Source: Kangiella sp. (GTDB taxonomy: Bacteria; Pseudomonadota; Gammaproteobacteria; Enterobacterales; Kangiellaceae). From it: 6,976 bases of DNA. The stretch lies in the NCBI GenBank assembly GCA_026195755.1, contig JAPHRL010000245.1, forward strand, positions 1 through 6,976, read 5' to 3'. Positions 1 to 5,476 of the stretch are shown here, in pieces (the stretch's first letter is position 1; the number at the start of each line of letters is the position of its first letter). A model generated the notes under the pieces. That model worked only from the letters and a program-made list of their open reading frames with translations, had not been told where the DNA came from and ran no database searches. The position numbers were made by a program, and so were the translations under genes.

Positions 1-471
1 ATCGATACCTAAGGTATCAATAACTGCATCCAGTTGCTGCTGCACTACTTGCATAGTGGAGCCTTTTTCTCTTTGTTCAAGGGTTTCACCCACACAAAGA
101 ATAGGCATTAATTCAGCTTCAATGGCCTTGCCAACTTTATGAGCAACTAATACATTCGTTTCGCCGTACAGGCTACGACGTTCGGAATGGCCAACAATTA
201 CATACTGGCAACCATTATCTTTAAGCATGTCGCCACTGATTTCACCAGTATAGGCGCCCTGCTTCTGCTCGCTTAAGTTTTGTGCTCCGACTGCAATCTT
301 ATGATTACCAATCAGGCTCTCAACAAAAGATATATAAATAGTAGGAGGGCACACTAGCACGTCACTTTTCATGCCAGCATCCAACTGCTCAGTCATGCCC
401 TTCATTAAAGCCTCAATGAATGGCTTACTACCGTGCATTTTCCAGTTGCCTGCGATGAGCTTAGTACGCAC
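1..471 (-). CDS. tpiA: Triosephosphate isomerase, N-terminal 157 residues (3' end outside window)
   Basis: Interconverts dihydroxyacetone phosphate and glyceraldehyde 3-phosphate in cytoplasmic glycolysis and gluconeogenesis. Reading the minus strand from a GTG at 471-469 gives an open frame to the window edge. It begins RTKLIAGNWKMHG, the classic TIM start, with catalytic Lys11 in GNWKM. The AYTGEIS segment (about 73-79) and VIVGHSERR (91-99) follow, carrying the electrophilic His95 and Glu97, and then ILCVGET (124-130). The catalytic Glu near residue 165 and the phosphate-binding C-terminal loops lie beyond the left edge. GTG is chosen as start because the family N-terminus begins exactly there and GAGGAG (485-480) sits 8 nt upstream. 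The full protein would normally be about 250 residues. The gene is transcribed away from nqrA. Identity is secure from the motifs; only completeness is unknown. Confidence 0.96.
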   Translation of the reverse strand, partial: MRTKLIAGNWKMHGSKPFIEALMKGMTEQLDAGMKSDVLVCPPTIYISFVESLIGNHKIAVGAQNLSEQKQGAYTGEISGDMLKDNGCQYVIVGHSERRSLYGETNVLVAHKVGKAIEAELMPILCVGETLEQREKGSTMQVVQQQLDAVIDTLGID

Positions 472-479
472 TTGGATAA

Positions 480-486
480 CTCCTCT
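480..486 (-). promoter_or_regulatory. Shine-Dalgarno sequence fixing the GTG start of tpiA
   Basis: On the minus strand AGAGGAG lies at 486-480, leaving 8 nt before the GTG codon at 471. This near-perfect Shine-Dalgarno match supports the GTG start, since no ATG is available at the conserved N-terminus. Confidence 0.8.
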
Positions 487-560
487 TTTATACCACTCTT
501 AAACTTGCGCGAATTGCCTTAATTTTGCCAGTCATTTTGTGTTAAACGCCCAGCGACAAT

Positions 561-582
561 CGCCCCTTTTAACAAAAGGGCG
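561..582. repeat. GC/AT-structured inverted repeat in the tpiA upstream region
   Basis: CGCCC plus TTTT (561-565, 567-570) pairs with AAAAGGGCG (574-582), leaving C566 as a bulge and a 3-nt AAC loop: nine base pairs in all. Neither strand has a T tract directly after the stem, so it does not look like a terminator. On the minus strand it falls about 90-110 nt before the tpiA start and may form in that mRNA leader. A second CGCCC (547-551) and GTTAA/TTAAC (541-545/589-593) could nest around it as an alternative pairing. Confidence 0.55.
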
Positions 583-675
583 CAAATATTAACCGAGGGC
601 CGACTTTAAAACAAGCTCTGTTGACTCTGATCAGTAGTTTTTGCCTTTTATGGGCCGATTTCCCTAGAAAAAGCA

Positions 676-705
676 TGGATTTTGAACTATCGATCCAAGT
701 ATAAT
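676..705 (+). promoter_or_regulatory. Putative sigma-70 promoter P1, rightward, with perfect -10 box
   Basis: TATAAT at 700-705 matches the -10 consensus exactly. The best partner upstream is TGGATT at 676-681 (3 of 6 to TTGACA, 18-nt spacer), which is weak. TTGAAC at 682-687 is a better -35 sequence, but its 12-nt spacing is too short. Transcription would begin near 712, just ahead of the inverted repeat at 715-745. The RNA would either run into nqrA, giving a leader of about 180 nt, or stop at the terminator-like element ending at 825. A weak -35 with a perfect -10 often goes with an activator, but no activator site is identified. Confidence 0.5.
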
Positions 706-756
706 ACGCGCCGTTTAAGGTCGATTGGCTAATATTTGACCTTAATTTGGAACTAT
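681..756. repeat. Imperfect direct repeat flanking P1 -10 and the inverted repeat
   Basis: TTTGAACTAT at 681-690 recurs as TTTGGAACTAT at 746-756, identical except for one inserted G and about 65 nt apart. The copies lie on either side of the TATAAT box and the inverted repeat. They could be paired protein sites, but chance is not excluded for a repeat this short. Confidence 0.35.
715..745. repeat. 8-bp perfect inverted repeat TTAAGGTC-N15-GACCTTAA
   Basis: TTAAGGTC at 715-722 and GACCTTAA at 738-745 are exact reverse complements separated by 15 nt. Half-site centres are 23 bp apart, about two helical turns. The element starts 10 nt after the TATAAT box, covering roughly +4 to +34 of the inferred transcript. 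It could be an operator for a dimeric regulator or a 5' stem-loop in the RNA. The sequence alone cannot separate these. Confidence 0.55.
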
Positions 757-792
757 GGCATCTGAAAATCCGTAAATAACAACAAGATATGA

Positions 793-825
793 CTGGTTGT
801 AGCACGCTACACACCAGGTTTTTTT
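793..825 (+). terminator. Intrinsic-terminator-like hairpin with T7 tract upstream of nqrA
   Basis: The 5' arm CTGGTTGTAG (793-802) pairs with CTACACACCAG (807-817), giving ten base pairs with a single bulged C812 and a CACG loop. G818 and seven Ts (819-825) follow. This is the geometry of a Rho-independent terminator on the plus strand. No protein gene reads rightward into it, because tpiA is divergent and nqrA begins at 894. It would therefore end a small RNA or attenuate nqr transcription. Outer bases 775-782 and 824-831 are also complementary and could lengthen the stem. Confidence 0.65.
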
Positions 826-829
826 GTTA

Positions 830-857
830 TTGGCATGATTTTGCAGCGCACCATAGT
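830..857 (+). promoter_or_regulatory. Possible second promoter P2 for nqrA downstream of the terminator
   Basis: TTGGCA at 830-835 (5 of 6 to the -35 consensus) is followed after 16 nt by CATAGT at 852-857 (4 of 6 to the -10 consensus). Start of transcription would be near 864, giving a nqrA leader of about 30 nt that avoids the terminator-like hairpin at 793-825. The -10 is mediocre, so this is a weak call. It matters because it would let nqr be expressed even if P1 transcripts terminate. Confidence 0.3.
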
Positions 858-893
858 GAAGTGACAACCATCAGGTATTAAAAGTAGCGACCT

Positions 894-2240
894 ATGATTA
901 AGATTAAGAAAGGCCTGGACCTGCCTATTGAAGGGCAACCAGAGCAAACGATCTCAGCTGGTACTACGGTAAAAACCGTCGCCATATTAGGCGAAGATTA
1001 TGTTGGTATGAAACCGACCATGCATGTGCAGGAAGGGGACACCGTTAAGAAAGGCCAGATAATCTTCGAAGATAAAAAAAACCCCGGAGTAAAATACACT
1101 GCTCCAGCAGCGGGTACGATTAAAGCCATTAACCGTGGTAATAAGCGTAAGCTGTTGTCGGTAGTGGTTGAAGTTGCCGAGCAAGAAGAAGCAGTCAGCT
1201 TTAATAAATTTAGTCCTGAGCAACTGTCTGGCTTGAGTCGCGAAGCGATTGTCGAGCAAATGGTTGATTCAGGCATGTGGACTGCACTGCGCAAACGTCC
1301 TTACTCAAAAGTTCCAGCGATCGACAGCGAAACACAAGCGATTTTCGTGTCAGCAATGGATACCAATCCGTTAACTGCCGATCCTGAAGTCATTATCAGT
1401 GAGCAGAATGAAGCCTTTAATTACGGACTTGATATTCTTGCTCAACTTTCCGGTGACAAGGTTTTTGTGGCGACTGCCCCAAACTCATCACTGACTAAAA
1501 GTAGCAATGCTAAAGTTAGCTATGAAGAGTTTTCTGGCCCGCACCCTGCAGGCTTAGTGGGTACTCACATTCATTTCTTATACCCAGCTTCTATGAACCA
1601 TCCGGTATGGTACATCGGTTATCAGGATGTGATTGCATTAGCCAAGCTATTCATTGAAGGCGAACTTCATACTGATCGTGTTATCGCTTTAGGCGGTACC
1701 ATGATTAAGAAGCCACGCTTGATTCGTACTCGCGTCGGCGCTTGCATTGATGAGCTGATGGCTGAAGAAGAGAATGATGCGGATAACCGCCATATCTCTG
1801 GTTCGGTGCTCAGTGGCTTTAATGCAATCGATGCTCGCGGCTATTTAGGTCGTTATCACAATCAAGTTACCGTCATCCGCGAAGGTCGCGATAAAGAGTT
1901 CTTCGGCTGGGCCATGCCTGGTACTGATAAATTCTCGGTGACTCGCGCATTCTTTGGCCACCTGTTCCCGAAAAGGCGTTTTAACATGACAACCACCACC
2001 GGTGGTTCAGATCGTTCTATTATGCCAATTGGTAACTATGAACGTGTCATGCCTTTAGATATTCTGCCGACTCAGCTTTTACGCGCTATCGTCACAAGTG
2101 ACACAGTTCTCGCACAGGAGTTGGGTTGTCTGGAGCTGGACGAGGAAGATTTAGCCTTGTGTACCTATGTTTGCCCGGGCAAATATGAGTACGGCTCCAT
2201 TCTTCGCGAAAATCTGACCAAGATTGAGAAAGAAGGATAA
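894..2240 (+). CDS. nqrA: Na+-translocating NADH:quinone oxidoreductase subunit A
   Basis: This 448-residue peripheral subunit sits on the cytoplasmic side of the Na+-NQR complex. It carries no covalent redox cofactor that I can assign, and its role in the family is largely structural and linked to quinone. Recognisable family segments are IKKGLDLPI near the N-terminus, YVGMKPTMHV (about 36-45), FEDKKNPGVKYTAPAAG (58-74), SGMWTALRKRPYSKVPA (about 126-142), FSGPHPAGLVGTHIHFLYP, GRYHNQVTVIREGR, NMTTTTGGSDRS, and the C-terminal CLELDEEDLALCTYVCPGKYEYG ending in EKEG. Length equals the usual size of about 446. The ATG at 894 gives the canonical N-terminus, but no good Shine-Dalgarno precedes it; AGG at 873-875 is too far upstream. 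It is the first gene of the operon, 11 nt before nqrB. An A8 run (1074-1081) lies in codons 61-63 without disrupting the frame. Confidence 0.97.
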   Translation: MIKIKKGLDLPIEGQPEQTISAGTTVKTVAILGEDYVGMKPTMHVQEGDTVKKGQIIFEDKKNPGVKYTAPAAGTIKAINRGNKRKLLSVVVEVAEQEEAVSFNKFSPEQLSGLSREAIVEQMVDSGMWTALRKRPYSKVPAIDSETQAIFVSAMDTNPLTADPEVIISEQNEAFNYGLDILAQLSGDKVFVATAPNSSLTKSSNAKVSYEEFSGPHPAGLVGTHIHFLYPASMNHPVWYIGYQDVIALAKLFIEGELHTDRVIALGGTMIKKPRLIRTRVGACIDELMAEEENDADNRHISGSVLSGFNAIDARGYLGRYHNQVTVIREGRDKEFFGWAMPGTDKFSVTRAFFGHLFPKRRFNMTTTTGGSDRSIMPIGNYERVMPLDILPTQLLRAIVTSDTVLAQELGCLELDEEDLALCTYVCPGKYEYGSILRENLTKIEKEG

Positions 2241-2251
2241 GAGAGGCTACC

Positions 2252-3457
2252 ATGGGTTTAAAAAACTTTATTGAAAAAATCGAGCCGCATTTTGAGAAAG
2301 GCGGCAAGTGGGAAAAATGGTATGCCTTGTACGAAGCGGCAGCGACCATTTTCTATACACCGGGTCATGTCACCAAAGGCGGCACGCACGTCCGTGACAA
2401 CATTGACCTGAAACGCATCATGATCATGGTTTGGCTTGCTACTTTCCCGGCCATGTTCTGGGGCATGTGGAACGTTGGTTTTCAAGCACAGCTTGGACTA
2501 GCCGAAGGCTTAACACTGCCTGACGCCTGGCAGGTTGATTTCTTCCAGTTCTTCGGTGGTGTTATTACCCCTGAGACTGGCGTGCTTGGCCTGATGTTCT
2601 ACGGCGCCTGTTTCTTTATTCCAATTTACGCCGTTACCTTTATCGTTGGTGGATTCTGGGAAGTCTTGTTTGCGAGTATTCGCGGTCATGAGATCAACGA
2701 AGGATTCTTCGTCACTTCGATTCTTTTCGCATTGATCCTGCCTGCCGAAATTCCGTTATGGCAAGTGGCTCTTGGTATTTCCTTCGGTGTCGTGGTTGCT
2801 AAAGAAATCTTCGGTGGTACCGGTAAGAACTTTATGAACCCTGCGCTAGCCGGTCGTGCATTCCTGTTCTTCTCTTATCCAAGCGAAATTTCAGGTGCCG
2901 AAGTATGGGCCGCAGTCGATGGCTTTACCAGTGCAACTCCGCTGGCAGCAGCTGCTGCAGGCACTATTACCGATTACGGCATTAATCAAAGCTGGTGGGA
3001 TGCTTTCTTAGGTCGCATTCCTGGTTCAATCGGTGAAGTATCAACTCTGATGATCCTCATCGGCGGTCTATTCATTATCTATGCTCGCATTGCTTCATGG
3101 CGCATCGTTCTAGGTGTATTGTTCGGCATGATCGCGATGACACTTATTTTGAACACCGTCGGTAGTGAAACTAACAAGATGTTTGCCATGCCTTGGTACT
3201 GGCACTTGGTTACCGGTGGATTCGCCTTTGGTATGTTCTTTATGGCGACCGACCCTGTTTCAGCGTCTTTAACCAACAAAGGTAAATGGTACTTTGGTGC
3301 CTTAATTGGTGTCATGGTTATATTGATTCGCGTAGTCAACCCAGCCTTCCCTGAAGGTATGATGCTTGCGATTCTATTCGCCAACCTGTTCGCGCCATTG
3401 ATTGACCACTTTGTGGTGCAAAGCAACATCAAGCGGAGGACTCGTCGTCATGTCTAA
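2252..3457 (+). CDS. nqrB: Na+-translocating NADH:quinone oxidoreductase subunit B (membrane, covalent FMN)
   Basis: This polytopic membrane subunit of 401 residues holds a covalent FMN and riboflavin, passes electrons to ubiquinone and takes part in Na+ translocation. It opens with the family start MGLKNFIEKIEPHFEKGGKWE, followed by hydrophobic segments from about 53-75 and 110-190 and several more from 260 to 385. The flavinylation motif is DGFTSAT (223-229), making Thr229 the likely FMN threonine; the Vibrio enzyme has S-G-A-T here. FIVGGFWEVLF (130-140) corresponds to the region where quinone-site inhibitor resistance maps in Vibrio, and Glu137 and Asp385 match acidic residues implicated in Na+ transport there. 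GGTGKNFMNPALAGRAFLFF (188-207) and FFMATDPVSAS (329-339) are strongly conserved. GAGAGG (2241-2246) precedes the ATG by 5 nt. The protein is slightly shorter than the Vibrio one (about 415), mostly through loops. The last 8 nt overlap nqrC. Confidence 0.97.
   Translation: MGLKNFIEKIEPHFEKGGKWEKWYALYEAAATIFYTPGHVTKGGTHVRDNIDLKRIMIMVWLATFPAMFWGMWNVGFQAQLGLAEGLTLPDAWQVDFFQFFGGVITPETGVLGLMFYGACFFIPIYAVTFIVGGFWEVLFASIRGHEINEGFFVTSILFALILPAEIPLWQVALGISFGVVVAKEIFGGTGKNFMNPALAGRAFLFFSYPSEISGAEVWAAVDGFTSATPLAAAAAGTITDYGINQSWWDAFLGRIPGSIGEVSTLMILIGGLFIIYARIASWRIVLGVLFGMIAMTLILNTVGSETNKMFAMPWYWHLVTGGFAFGMFFMATDPVSASLTNKGKWYFGALIGVMVILIRVVNPAFPEGMMLAILFANLFAPLIDHFVVQSNIKRRTRRHV
3435..3440 (+). promoter_or_regulatory. 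Shine-Dalgarno sequence that decides the nqrC start
   Basis: GGAGGA at 3435-3440 lies 9 nt before ATG 3450. It sits inside the end of nqrB and supports starting nqrC at 3450 rather than at the in-frame ATG at 3402, which would add 16 residues unlike the family N-terminus. Confidence 0.8.
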
Positions 3458-4211
3458 GAAAGAAAGTCCAATGAGAACCATTGTGGTTGCAGTGATTCTG
3501 AGCTTAGTCTGCTCGGTGATTGTTTCTGTTGCCGCCATTAAGTTAAAGCCTTTACAGGAAACCAATAAGGAACTTGACCGTAAGTTGAACATCCTTATTG
3601 CTGCGGGGTTAATCGATGGTCAGGCGCAAGCAACCAAAGAGCAAATTGAAGATACTTTTAAACAGATAGAGACTCGTGTTGTTGATTTGTCGACCGGCGA
3701 GTACGTTGAACCTCCTAAAGGTTTCGAGCAACGTAAAGCCGCTAAAGATCCAAGCATGAATGTTCGAATTGAAGATGATATTGCTGGCATTAGAACGCGC
3801 TCTAAATTGGCCAATGTTTATCTGGTCAAGAAAGATGGACAGCTCGACACTATTATCCTTCCTTTCCATGGTTATGGTCTATGGTCAACCATGTATGGTT
3901 TCCTGGCGCTTGAGCCAGATACCACAACGGTTGTTGGCCTGAAGTATTATGATCAGGCTGAAACTGCCGGTCTTGGTGGCGAAATTGAAAATCCAAAATG
4001 GCGTTCTATCTGGCCAGGTAAAGAAGTTCTAAACGAACAAGGCGAGCCTGTTATTCAGGTGGTCAAAGGTGAAGCTAAGAATGAACATCAGGTTGATGGA
4101 CTGTCTGGCGCAACCCTGACCAGCGTTGGTGTTGAGAACTCATTACGTTACTGGTTAAGTAATGATGCCTTTGGCCCATACTTGGCAAAAGTAAGAGCGG
4201 GGGAATTGTAA
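3450..4211 (+). CDS. nqrC: Na+-translocating NADH:quinone oxidoreductase subunit C (covalent FMN)
   Basis: This 253-residue subunit has one N-terminal membrane helix (about 9-30, TIVVAVILSLVCSVIVS) and a soluble periplasmic FMN-binding domain. It carries the second covalent FMN of the pump and relays electrons towards NqrB. The flavinylation motif DGLSGATLTS (216-225) places FMN on Thr222 by analogy with Vibrio Thr225; the codon is at 4113-4115. Other conserved stretches are DIAGIRTRSKLANVYLV (110-126), ILPFHGYGLWSTMYGF (136-151), ETAGLGGEIENP (171-182) and FGPYLAKVRAGEL at the C-terminus. The start at 3450 is preferred because of GGAGGA upstream and because the resulting N-terminus aligns with the family; Met8 is a less likely alternative. 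The 8-nt overlap with nqrB and the single base before nqrD suggest translational coupling. ApbE, encoded downstream, would flavinylate it. Confidence 0.97.
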   Translation: MSKKESPMRTIVVAVILSLVCSVIVSVAAIKLKPLQETNKELDRKLNILIAAGLIDGQAQATKEQIEDTFKQIETRVVDLSTGEYVEPPKGFEQRKAAKDPSMNVRIEDDIAGIRTRSKLANVYLVKKDGQLDTIILPFHGYGLWSTMYGFLALEPDTTTVVGLKYYDQAETAGLGGEIENPKWRSIWPGKEVLNEQGEPVIQVVKGEAKNEHQVDGLSGATLTSVGVENSLRYWLSNDAFGPYLAKVRAGEL

Positions 4212-4212
4212 A

Positions 4213-4848
4213 ATGGCATTTGATAAACAAGAAGCCAAATCGGTTCTTTTATCACCGATTTTTAACAACAACCCAATCGCCCTTCAGGTATTGGGGATTT
4301 GTTCTGCGCTGGCAGTAACCAGTAAACTCGAAACTGCATTGGTGATGAGTTTGGCCCTAACAACAGTTGTTGCCTTCTCAAACCTTATCATCAGTTTGAT
4401 CCGTAAACAGATTCCATCAAGCATTCGTATTATCGTGCAGATGACGATTATTGCGTCTTTGGTAATTCTGGTTGACCAGGTGTTGAAAGCTTACGCTTAT
4501 GAAGTTTCTAAGCAGCTTTCAGTATTTGTTGGCTTGATTATTACCAACTGTATCGTAATGGGACGCGCTGAAGCTTATGCCATGAAAAATGGCCCTGCGA
4601 TGAGCTTCCTCGATGGTTTAGGTAACGGTCTTGGTTATTCGGTATTGCTGATTATTGTCGGTATCATCCGCGAGCTATTGGGCTCTGGTAAACTGTTAGA
4701 CTTTACCATCTTCCCTACAACTGCTGACGGCGGTTGGTATCACACAAACGGTATGCTACTGCTGCCAGCGAGTTCTTTCTTTATTATCGGTTTACTCATC
4801 TGGGCACTACGTACCTGGAAAACCGATCAAGTGGAGGATGCTGAATAA
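4213..4848 (+). CDS. nqrD: Na+-translocating NADH:quinone oxidoreductase subunit D
   Basis: This 211-residue hydrophobic subunit is expected to have six membrane helices and pairs with NqrE as an inverted homologous half. In the Vibrio enzyme the two share an Fe-S centre buried in the membrane. The two cysteines expected to contribute are present as Cys30 (LGICSALAV) and Cys113 (IITNCIVMGRAEA). Asp88 (LVDQVLKAY) and Asp134 (FLDGLGNGLGY) occupy conserved acidic positions of the kind implicated in Na+ movement. NNNPIALQVLG, QLSVFVGLII, IRELLGSGKLLDF and GGWYHTNG are further family landmarks. A purine-rich GCGGGGGA (4197-4204) precedes the ATG. The stop and the nqrE start share one base (TAATG). 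Length matches the family (about 210). Confidence 0.97.
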   Translation: MAFDKQEAKSVLLSPIFNNNPIALQVLGICSALAVTSKLETALVMSLALTTVVAFSNLIISLIRKQIPSSIRIIVQMTIIASLVILVDQVLKAYAYEVSKQLSVFVGLIITNCIVMGRAEAYAMKNGPAMSFLDGLGNGLGYSVLLIIVGIIRELLGSGKLLDFTIFPTTADGGWYHTNGMLLLPASSFFIIGLLIWALRTWKTDQVEDAE

Positions 4849-5456
4849 TGGACCATTATATCTCCCTATTTGCAAAAGCGGTTTTCGTAGAGAACATCGC
4901 CCTGGCATTCTTGCTGGGCATGTGTACCTTCCTGGCGGTTTCAAAGAAGGTTCAAACTGCCATTGGCCTTGGTATCGCTGTCGTTATCGTGCAGACGATT
5001 ACCGTTCCAGTCAACAACCTGTTGCTAAACGGTTTGTTAAAAGAAGGCGCTCTGGCTTGGGCTGGCTTTCCAGAAGCTGATTTAAGCTTCTTGGGACTTA
5101 TCGTCTATATCGGTGTTATTGCCGCGCTTGTTCAGATTCTGGAAATGACTTTAGACAAGTTCTTCCCGGCACTTTACCAATCGCTTGGTATCTTCTTGCC
5201 ATTGATCACTGTCAACTGTGCCATCCTGGGTGGCTCTTTGTTCATGGTTGAGCGTGACTATAGCTTCCCTGAGTCAATGGTTTACGGCTTCGGCTCAGGT
5301 TTCGGTTGGGCTTTAGCGATCGTTGCCCTGGCCGGTATTCGCGAGAAGATGAAGTACTCTGACGTTCCTGATGGTTTACGTGGATTAGGTATTACCTTTA
5401 TCACCGTTGGCTTGATGGCCCTTGGCTTTATGTCTTTCTCCGGCATCAAACTGTAA
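4848..5456 (+). CDS. nqrE: Na+-translocating NADH:quinone oxidoreductase subunit E
   Basis: This 202-residue membrane subunit is homologous to NqrD in inverted topology and has about six helices. Cys26 (LGMCTFLAVSKKVQ) and Cys124 (PLITVNCAILGGS) are the cysteines expected to complete the NqrD/NqrE Fe-S centre, and Glu99 (ALVQILEMTLDKFFP) matches the acidic residue (about Glu95 in Vibrio) linked to Na+ transport. MDHYISLF, IAVVIVQTITVPVNNL, RDYSFPESMVYGFGSGFGW, AGIREKMKYSDVP and GLGITFITVGLMALGFMSFSG are typical. Compared with the Vibrio sequence as I recall it, there are about four extra residues in the loop near 65-76 (KEGALAWAGFPEAD), which accounts for the numbering shift. GGAGG at 4833-4837 is 10 nt from the ATG, which overlaps the nqrD stop by one base. 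Confidence 0.97.
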   Translation: MDHYISLFAKAVFVENIALAFLLGMCTFLAVSKKVQTAIGLGIAVVIVQTITVPVNNLLLNGLLKEGALAWAGFPEADLSFLGLIVYIGVIAALVQILEMTLDKFFPALYQSLGIFLPLITVNCAILGGSLFMVERDYSFPESMVYGFGSGFGWALAIVALAGIREKMKYSDVPDGLRGLGITFITVGLMALGFMSFSGIKL

Positions 5457-5476
5457 ACGAGTAAAGAGGTTAACTA

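Larger units (their letters stand above)
712..825 (+). ncRNA. Candidate small RNA or attenuated nqr leader (about 114 nt)
   Basis: This interval is bounded by the inferred start from the TATAAT box (700-705) and the T tract of the terminator-like hairpin (819-825). Its RNA would have a 5' stem-loop (715-722 with 738-745), a largely unpaired A-rich middle (about 750-790) and a 3' terminator stem with a U tail, an arrangement shared by many Hfq-type small RNAs. I do not recognise it as any known RNA family. The alternative is that it is the 5' leader of nqrABCDEF and the hairpin is a conditional attenuator. No aptamer consensus was recognised. Boundaries are inferred, not seen. Confidence 0.3.
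472..893. other. Divergent tpiA/nqrA intergenic region, 422 bases, no convincing protein gene
   Basis: Both flanking genes point outward, so this region should hold two promoters and two leaders. I see no protein gene with family resemblance or a good ribosome site. An 81-codon minus-strand frame (814-569) has no recognisable protein features. The region contains a hairpin near tpiA (561-582), a TATAAT box (700-705), an inverted repeat (715-722/738-745), an imperfect direct repeat (681-690/746-756), a plus-strand terminator-like hairpin with a T tract (793-825) and a weaker promoter-like pair (830-857). These are described separately. No tRNA, rRNA, insertion sequence or CRISPR signature is visible. 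Confidence 0.8.

Noticed and set aside
487..492. TATAAA (minus strand) as the tpiA -10 box
   Set aside because: Transcription would start inside the Shine-Dalgarno of tpiA, and there is no acceptable -35 at 16-18 nt. It is probably just part of the AT-rich leader.
586..614. TTGTTT-N17-TAATAT on the minus strand as the tpiA promoter
   Set aside because: Spacing is right, but the boxes match only 3 of 6 and 4 of 6, and the start would fall inside the 561-582 hairpin. Too weak to annotate.
621..651. TTGACT followed by TTTTAT as a rightward promoter
   Set aside because: A good -35-like box, but a 19-nt spacer and a poor -10. The TATAAT at 700 is much stronger.
643..674. Imperfect hairpin with T-rich and A-rich arms
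   Set aside because: Two mismatches and a bulge in a stem of mostly A-T pairs, with no T tract after it on either strand. Not distinguishable from chance.
569..814. 81-codon minus-strand open frame in the intergenic region
   Set aside because: No recognisable family, no convincing ribosome site and an unlikely composition. It overlaps the plus-strand promoter, inverted repeat and terminator signals, so it is most likely a chance frame.
1074..1081. Run of eight A in nqrA as a programmed slippage site
   Set aside because: It encodes the conserved DKKNP segment in frame (Asp60, Lys61, Lys62, Asn63), and there is no sign that a shifted product is used. It is an ordinary lysine-asparagine run.
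3402..3449. In-frame upstream ATG that would add 16 residues to NqrC
   Set aside because: The added residues do not match the NqrC N-terminus and lie inside conserved nqrB sequence, and GGAGGA is placed for ATG 3450.
4838..5080. 80-codon plus-strand frame overlapping the nqrD end and nqrE
   Set aside because: It lies almost wholly within nqrE, whose frame is fully conserved. It is a shadow frame.
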